From contig CM114273.1 in NCBI GenBank assembly GCA_050084515.1, positions 31,682,001 through 31,746,000 of the forward strand: a DNA stretch of 64,000 bases. The letters are read 5' to 3'. This stretch comes from Blasia pusilla. Lineage: Eukaryota > Marchantiophyta > Marchantiopsida > Blasiales. This document shows, piece after piece, positions 57,311-64,000 of the stretch. Every line of letters starts with the position of its first letter. The first letter of the stretch is position 1. The translations under genes were made by a program, and so were the position numbers. Below the pieces are notes generated by a model that was not told the DNA's origin, ran no database searches, and worked only from the letters and a program-made list of their open reading frames with translations.

Positions 57311-59045
57311 TCATGTTGATCAAACACTCGAGCTACGACATCTAATACACACATAAAGTAGGAACATTTTATCTTGGTTAGTTAGTTAAGCATGATTATC
57401 AACTAGGTCGCGAATATCTAAGTCTAGTGCCTACCGTAGCGGAGACTCGAAAAGCAAATCATGACCAAAGGTCCAAGGAGGAAGGCTTCTTACTTATAAT
57501 ACAAGATGTAAAGAAGATTGTGGAACAAAATTCTTTCAAATTTGTTGGCCAAATGTTGCAAAGTCTAATGGTTTCAACATACCCAAGATGTGTAATTGTA
57601 ACCTATTCCAGACATGTAATAGCATTACACACTAATCTTGTAGCAACAAAAAATACTTCATACCTAAAAGACATCTACCACCTACCACGAGCCCTTGACT
57701 CTTGTGTCCTATCATTGCGTACCCAAGAGTAAGTGGGAAAATTTTCTTGTAATACTTACAATCAGAACCATCCTTAAACAGGGAAAAATTTGTCATAGTT
57801 ATATCTACAAGGTCGTCTGAGAAAGCTAGCTAATTCTGTTGTTATAGTCTTGAAAACTTGGTTCTTGTAACTAAAATGAGTGAAAATATCAATAGAGCCA
57901 TTCTACCTTAATGTAGAGGTCAACATTTGATGTAATGATATCCTACTATGATGTATTGTAATTTATGGAAGTCACCATCATTTATCTAGAATTTGAATTC
58001 ACATAATGGTGGTGCATCAACTGCAATCTGTAATGGAACCATGGATGCATGCCCAATATATCTATTGAAACTTATGGTATTGAATAGTTGAACATCATTG
58101 CGATGAGAACGTATAATGAGTGTTCCATCTTGTATAAAACCTAGGGTTACAGGCTCATCAACAAAATAGTTCTGAAGGCAAACTTGAATATGTGTGTTTT
58201 ATAATTGGGAGCAAGACTCTGATATAGTTAAACAAGCGTAAATAATCACAGTCTTCGAGTTACACATGTTTGTGGAAAATACATAGGTAGAGGCCTGAGT
58301 CATAAAAGGGGAAGACATGCAATAACAAACTTGACAATGTGTGCCAAAGCTATATGTGCATACAGAGGGCAGCGGTCACTTCTCATTGACAAAATATCAC
58401 AACAAATAACCAACCTTGTAAGGAATATATGAATGCCACCTTTGGTAAAATTTCATTGAGTTACATAAGTATTGTTTGAAGTAGTTGAGGGGTGAGCATA
58501 AAACACTCCTATATAATAATTATATCCACATTCTTAAATTTAAAATGTGCATAAGATGCCACATTCATATATGGTATATCACCACCAATCAATATACATA
58601 CAGCATAGTGGATTGTTGTAGCATCTATATAGGCCCTTGTGGTTGCAATACTTGTGATTGCGGGTAAAAGTAGTTTGTACCCTTTTGATTGCCATTAATT
58701 ACACAAAAAATTGATAAAGAATGTATTTCTAAATACGAAAGCACCGTAAAAAAAAATAATTAGCTCTCAGGTTTTATCTTTGAATGATCTATATAAGGCT
58801 TTTTATTCCTAACTAAGCTTGCTTATGTTAGGATTAGTGTGTAGTACTCTTAAAGCCGGTCAAATTTATTGTTGAGAAAAATGAATAAGTTCAATTTGGA
58901 AGGGTTGATAATCAGATGAGTTACTTGCTTCAAAATGTCATAGCATTCTAAAAGTATTTCAAATGTGTGTACTATACTCCGTAGGTTTTGAACTATATGT
59001 GTGTTTATAATAGCATTAATAGATTCCATATCCTTGACGATCCCC
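57311..59045. other. AT-rich DNA, no assigned gene
   Basis: A 101-codon ORF at 57,427-57,732 has no recognised domain and may belong to the flank of the copia relic. Nothing else is supported. Confidence 0.4.
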
Positions 59046-59179
59046 TGGTGGATTTTCGTGCGCAAACACATCGCTACACAACATACATCGTTGTCACCGA
59101 ATACACACACAAACACGCACGATCCCATGCTAACTCATGGCATCCAAACAACGAGATAAGAAGTAACAAAATATCTCCA
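59046..59179 (-). repeat. Extra LTR copy of the DNMT-type gypsy family
   Basis: About 134 bp nearly identical to the LTR at 59,676-59,810 and in the same orientation. Shared blocks are ACATCGCTACACAACATAC, then ACGCACGATCCCATGCTAAC. No polypurine tract precedes it, so it is not an ordinary 3' LTR. Confidence 0.65.
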
Positions 59180-59675
59180 TTCAAATAAGATCAAATCTCT
59201 CTCACAACACTATAGTTCTCACATGTGTCTCTCAATGTCAAACCAAACCCACTCTCCTAATGAAAGGCTTGGGTTACACACACAAGGCAAGCAAGACCAT
59301 AACTCCGCCGCCTCATGCCAAGAGGTTCAACAAAGAGAGAACGAGCTCTCAAGCTCTCTCTCCTTGAGGTATACCCCTCCCCTCTCCCAAGCTCTCTCCA
59401 TGGTAACCTATGCTCCCAAGTCACCTCCTTGGCTCTTGACCTGATGTAGGAGGTCAAGGGCCACTTAACAAAAATAAAAATGCGATCATATACTAAAAAA
59501 GATACTTACCTAAAATAGTAAGTTTCTCAATATGGCTCCATATGAGCCGAAACGAAGGGGAAACCTACTCTCTCAGGTTTCTCGGGGCCTCAGTAGGTCA
59601 TCCTCGACCTACTGAGCCTGTCCTCCACTACTCACAAAGGCGCTCTACTAGATCTCACTGATCTATCCGAAAAGA

Positions 59676-59810
59676 CGTGACAATTGTCGTGCGTATATAT
59701 ATCGCTACACAATATATATCGTTGTTACCGAACACAAAGACAAACACGCACGATCCCATGCTAACTCATGGCATCCAAACAACGAGACAAGAAGTACCAA
59801 AATATCTCCA
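59676..59810 (-). repeat. 3' LTR of gypsy-4
   Basis: It starts (minus strand) at the TG following the AGCTAGGGGGGCGAT boundary and shares its body with the other gypsy LTRs here. Beyond it, 59,180-59,675 resembles the leader seen next to the gypsy-3 LTR, and contains a hairpin with 11-bp arms at 59,589-59,616. Confidence 0.65.
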
Positions 59811-61600
59811 ATCGCCCCCCTAGCTGCTGGTTAGGTCCCTCTAACTCCATATAGCCATCTATCCCTACCTACCATCACATACATCTCTCGAACGTTGAGA
59901 GCAAGAAGGTCGGGTGCTCATGTGACCCCATCGTTAGTCGCCTTTTTGTCATCCGTGTCATAGACACAAGTCATAACTATTTACTCTATGTACATCTAAG
60001 ACACATCCATCGTCCCCGAGGAACCCTAGTGAGAGGTGGCGTCAAACATGCCATGTGCCATCCTCTCGAACATCCATCATAGACTAGCATAGTGGGTGCA
60101 ACACGGACGGAACCACACAACATACACCGCAAGCCTGCAGAAACTATTGCTAAGCTTGGATAAACTATACTGTCAATATTCGGAAGATGACATGCAGATA
60201 GTTACGCACATGGTCCTTCCAAACCATATCATCGTCTCCCTCCAATAAGAGAACACCGGATGGCAAAACCTCACGCACTCTCAATATGGTGCGCCTTGCA
60301 GTCACATCCAATGTTGTGGGTGTCGCAAGTAGAAATAGTCTCCTTGTGAAACCTCCGGATAGTAGGTCAATAACCACCTCCCCAAATAATCGCATACCTC
60401 AACGTATCCCGATGTTGCGCAATCGCCAAGTTCTCAAACGCTATGGGCATCACTCTCTGAAATAACTCAGCCCTCTCAGAACATGCTCGCATCCATACAT
60501 CACGGTCATCGAGATTCAACGCCTCACCAGTATCTTGACAAATGGCCATTGGTAAATATGGCTCTTGGCCATAAAGCAACAAGTACGATGAGAAAGACGC
60601 TAAGGATGCTTGCATGCTGTACAAAATGACCCAACTCCTCGTGGGCATGACGCACCAAACTTGCTCTCTACAAATGATGAGGCACTACACGCACTCTACC
60701 ATCCTCCCACACTCGCAACACATGTGTGCCCTCCTAGCAGAATCGTCTAGCTCTTTGTAGGATCCGATCGCGCTCTCTAGAACCCACTCTACTCGCGACG
60801 CTGCTAGCACGTAGGTACTCCAAGACCACTCCATCGTCGTGAATGTCTCGGCCACCTGTCGTCTCCTCACCGGCCTTTGGATCTAAGGACTCTCCATCAG
60901 ACCTCGCCATCGAAGTCTCCGCAATCTCGCTCTCCATAGCCAACAAGCCCAGATAGGCTGACGCATGCCATCATAGTACCAACTCCTTATCACTCTCACC
61001 ATGCCAACGAGCTCCAGTCACATCTCGTTGACTCGGGCATGGGTTACGACTCAAACCATCTGCATCCTGGTTGAGCATCCCAGGTCTATGCACCACTTGG
61101 AAGTCATACTCTTGCAACAAAAGAGCCCACCTCGCAAGCTTCCATGTAATCTTGTCGGACTCTATCAACCACTTAAGTGGCTGATGATCAGTAATGATGG
61201 TAAAGGGATTGCCGAATAGATAACATCTGAAATGTGCGTCAGCCCACACTGCAGCCAAGAACTCACCCTCATACGACCTATACTTTACCTCTACAGCGTT
61301 GTTTGAGCGACTAGCATAAGCCACCAAGAACTCTCTACCATCATCATCATGCCGGGTGAGCACGGCTCCAAGCCCCAACATGCTCCAATCGGTATGCAAT
61401 GGAAAGGAAGACCCCTGATCGGTCTCCTCAATATGGGCGCGGATGTCAATGTGTCCTTAAGCATCTAAAATGCTCTCTCTTGCTCATCCCCCTAGTGCCA
61501 CTCCTCATCCACCTTGGTCATCAAGATTAGCGGCTTCGCAATCGAACTGAAACCCTTCCGTCTACGAAGCAAATTTGAGCAGGTGGTAGCAATCCCTATG
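59811..61600 (-). pseudogene. gypsy-4: RT end, RNase H, truncated integrase
   Basis: From right to left: the RT-RNase H connection (GFSSIAKPLILMTK near 61,550), RNase H with intact ITDHQPLKWL and EGEFLAAVWADAHF (61,399-60,971), the linker, then HEELGHF near 60,640 joined directly to SFSSYLLLYGQEP. The integrase catalytic core, about 0.5 kb, is therefore deleted. The C-terminus (DVTARRTILRVREVL, DGDDDMVWKDHVRNY) and 3' untranslated region follow. It lacks the DNMT and gag parts. The intact RNase H Asp here shows that the gypsy-1 Ala is a mutation. Confidence 0.8.
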
Positions 61601-62097
61601 GCATGAAGCAATACTCACATCAGAGGCCCACAATACTAATAGAGGAGGAAATGGCCTCATGGATCATAGCTACAACTTTCCTCATATGAGGGGAGCTGTC
61701 CTCACCAACCAAAAAGCCATTTTGGTCATGGCAAATGTAGACAAGAATCCAATCTGCCATCTTCACGTATAACTAACGGCTTTGTTCATGAAATCGTCAG
61801 CATGCGGTCCTCTCTGCTAGGTCCCATTCCCAATAATGGATGGCCGCACAACCACAAATTTTCAACAGACATAGAAGCGGTAATGCACCTATGCGCTCAA
61901 ATATAGAGATGGGTCAAACTTTGATGAAGATTTCCTTCTTTACATCAAAGGGAAAGGCTTGAAGCCTTGCTTGGAAATAGCAAGAGTCTATAGGCGGGGG
62001 ACCGGGTCTTGTAGGAGCTACTATCAATGTGTCTTACCATGGCTGAGTAAAAGATCAACGCAAATCATTTCACATTTATATGCATTTCATATCACTG
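61601..62097. other. No assigned feature
   Basis: The sequence is not collinear with gypsy-1 RT and no ORF of note is present. Confidence 0.4.
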
Positions 62098-62955
62098 CCA
62101 CAACTTAGGACAAGTAAGGGAGTGAGGGAGAGAGGAAGAGAGGGAGGGGTAGGTTGGGGGAAGGGGAAGGGGGCTCCTCCCCCCTCTCTATCTAGTTTAT
62201 GTCTCGTGAGGGAGGGAGAGGTGGATAGAGAGTGAGGGCCCGGTAGGGATTTCCTCTTTCTCTCCCCAATGCTGGGAGAGGGCAGAGAGAGCGGCACAAC
62301 ATTTCAGGCAAAGGGAGAGAGTAGGGAGAACAGGGATCCACCCTCTTTCCCCTCTCTAAGGTTTCTATCTTATGACGAAAATCTAAGAGAGGGGAGAGTG
62401 GGGAGAAAACGTTTCAGAAGAGAGGGAGAGAGTAAGGGAGGGGTAGGGATCCCCCTCTCTCCCAAATTCCTGGCATCTGTCTTATGACAAAAGCCTTGGA
62501 GAGGGGGCGGGACATTTAAGGAAGAGAGGGAGAGAAGGAGGGTGGGGTAGGGATTCCCCCTCTCTCCCCAATTCTTGTTTTCCGTCTTATTACATAAACC
62601 TAGGAGAGGGGAATGAGGGGGGGGACATTTAAGGAAGAGAGGGAGAGAGAGTGGGGAAAACATGGATCCCCCCTCTCTCACGTTTTTGTCTTATGACAGA
62701 AACCTGAGAGAGGGGGGAGGGAGTATTTTAGGGAGAGAGGGAGAGAGTGGGGAAAACAAGGATCCCCCCTTCTGTCTTATGACAGAATCTTGAGAGAGGT
62801 GAGAGATGGGGGGAAAGCATTTAATGGAAAGAGGGAGAGAGTGAGGAAGGGGTAGGGATCCCCCCCCTCTTCCCCCAATTCTTGGTTTCTGTCTCATGAC
62901 AAAAACCTGAGAGAGGGAAGAAAACATACAGTTAGGATAGGGAGATAGTGGGGGA
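62098..62955. repeat. Purine-rich minisatellite, about 86-116 bp units
   Basis: At least six units, each with a GAGAGAGGGAGAGAG tract, a CCCCCTCTC block, and a TCTTATGACAGAAACCT-like core. The cores start near 62,368, 62,481, 62,585, 62,690, 62,776 and 62,892. The minus-strand ORFs across it are by-products of the repeat. Confidence 0.85.
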
Positions 62956-62971
62956 GGAGGGCAAATACATG

Positions 62972-63640
62972 ATATTTACTGCTTCTGTTGTAGCAATAAC
63001 ATCATTATCAACAACAACAACACCCCTATGAGCTCAAGCAACAGTAGAGGCAGTCTGAGGTTGGCTATAGCAAGAGCAAAAAACGAGGCAGTCCGAGGTT
63101 GGCTACAACAAGAGCAGCAGTAGCAAGAGCTTGGAACCAACCGCAATAAGAGCAGTTGCAAGATCTCCACTATAAACAACAACAACAGCCGAAAGAGCTG
63201 CAGTTGGATCTGGTGAAGCAATACGAGGAGGATGGGGGGAGCAAGAGCGGCATCAACAACAACAATAGTCTAAGCTTGGAACCGGCATCAACAAGAGCAT
63301 TTGAAGCAATATCAAGCTTGCAAGTATGAAGAGCAACAACAACAAATCTTGGTTGCAAATGCAGTAGAGCAGTAGGAAGACCTAGTTTGCAACAACAACA
63401 ATAACAAGAGTCTGGCAAGAGTAGCAACAACCAACAAATTCTGAGCTTGGAACTTGCAAAAGCAAGAGCAAGAGCAGTAGCAGCAGGATCTTCTTGATGT
63501 GCAGCAACAAGAGCAAACCTCAATGCAAATGCAAGAGAGTAGGAGCACGGGGGAGCAGAAAAAAGAGCGGCATCAAATCCCCAATAAAATGAGGGAGAGA
63601 ATGGCATTGAGCTTGGAACTTCAAGATCAAGTCCCAAGCC
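62972..63640. repeat. CAA/AGC trinucleotide-rich low-complexity region
   Basis: Irregular runs of CAACAA and GCAAGAGCAG occupy the block. Leu/Cys-rich minus-strand ORFs result from the composition and are not taken as genes. 63,641-64,000 shows nothing further. Confidence 0.7.
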
Positions 63641-64000
63641 CTAATGAGCCTTGCTTTATCTAATGGCTCAAAGTGTCTCTTAGGATTGATATTAGGGCTT
63701 GGGCTGATCTAAAAGCCATGATCAAATCTGCCCCATCTTAGGGCTCATAAACACAATCTATAAGGACCCTTGATTCTTCTAATCCAACCGTCCTCAAAAT
63801 TCACATACAAATGGAGGTTGGAGAATAGTATAAGGCCATCCAGATCTTAAAGCTAAATGTTTGCAACCAACAACAATAATGAAGAGTTCAGATCTCCATT
63901 TTCATGTTCCACTTTCCAAAAAAAAATCCCAAAAGATATATCATCTTTTGCAACAACCAACAATCTTCCAACACAGCAAAGTTTGAGAATGAGCAAAAGC

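Noticed and set aside
62976-63637. Leu- and Cys-rich minus-strand ORFs up to 155 codons
   Set aside because: Direct products of CAA/AGC trinucleotide runs; no domain and no start or splice context.
1-64000. tRNA or rRNA genes
   Set aside because: No cloverleaf-like or rRNA-like sequence was recognised by eye; a tRNAscan or Infernal run would be decisive.

Overview
The window is eukaryotic nuclear DNA made mostly of nested, decayed transposable elements. It has GT-AG introns, TATA-box promoters and one plant-type multi-exon gene. That gene is a RIN2/RIN3-like membrane RING ubiquitin ligase at 49.9-54.9 kb on the minus strand. Ty3/gypsy elements here encode a DNMT3-like cytosine methyltransferase, a combination reported from charophyte green algae and dinoflagellates. 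Together these point to a streptophyte, most likely a charophyte alga such as a Chara relative. This is an inference; there is no rRNA or organellar marker to settle it.

Layout. 0-1.3 kb: 5' half of a gene I call X (copy A, plus strand). 1.3-9.45 kb: a long Ty3/gypsy element (gypsy-1) in the order gag, protease, DNMT3-like domain, RT, RNase H, integrase, PHD finger, 3' LTR. 9.45-11.44 kb: an opposite-strand relative (gypsy-5) split by a 1.16-kb solo LTR with a 5-bp target duplication. 11.5-19.84 kb: a DNA-transposon-like unit with gene X on the minus strand (copy B) and a divergent gene Y on the plus strand (Y1), separated by a fragment of another gypsy lineage. 19.84-39.78 kb: a second DNMT-type gypsy (gypsy-2), interrupted at 20,479-38,354 by further X/Y units (C and D) with an 8-bp duplicated target. 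39.8-49.9 kb: AT-rich DNA with a hAT fossil, a gypsy fragment and a possible RPA1-like relic. 49.9-54.9 kb: the RIN2-like gene. 55-64 kb: a copia fragment, gypsy-4, a purine-rich minisatellite and trinucleotide-rich low-complexity DNA.

The most unusual object is the X/Y element. Y looks like an RNase H-fold transposase with an N-terminal zinc-binding region and a C-terminal SWIM zinc finger. X, transcribed divergently, encodes a coiled-coil region, a ParB/Srx-like segment with a DGNHR motif, and a degenerate beta-class N4/N6 amino-methyltransferase domain. ParB-methyltransferase fusions are familiar in bacteria and phages; I know of none described as the partner gene of a eukaryotic DNA transposon. 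The X/Y units are filled with about 27-bp palindromes, with arms GCAACCCGTCGGA and TCCGACGGGTTGC. They lie in introns and between the two promoters, in one intron at an exact 64-bp period, and the arms vary in a compensated way. The palindromes are confined to about 11.5-38.1 kb. The window therefore holds two unrelated transposon types that each carry a DNA-methyltransferase-like domain: C5-type in gypsy, amino-type in X. Nearly every TE gene here is broken by stops or frameshifts.
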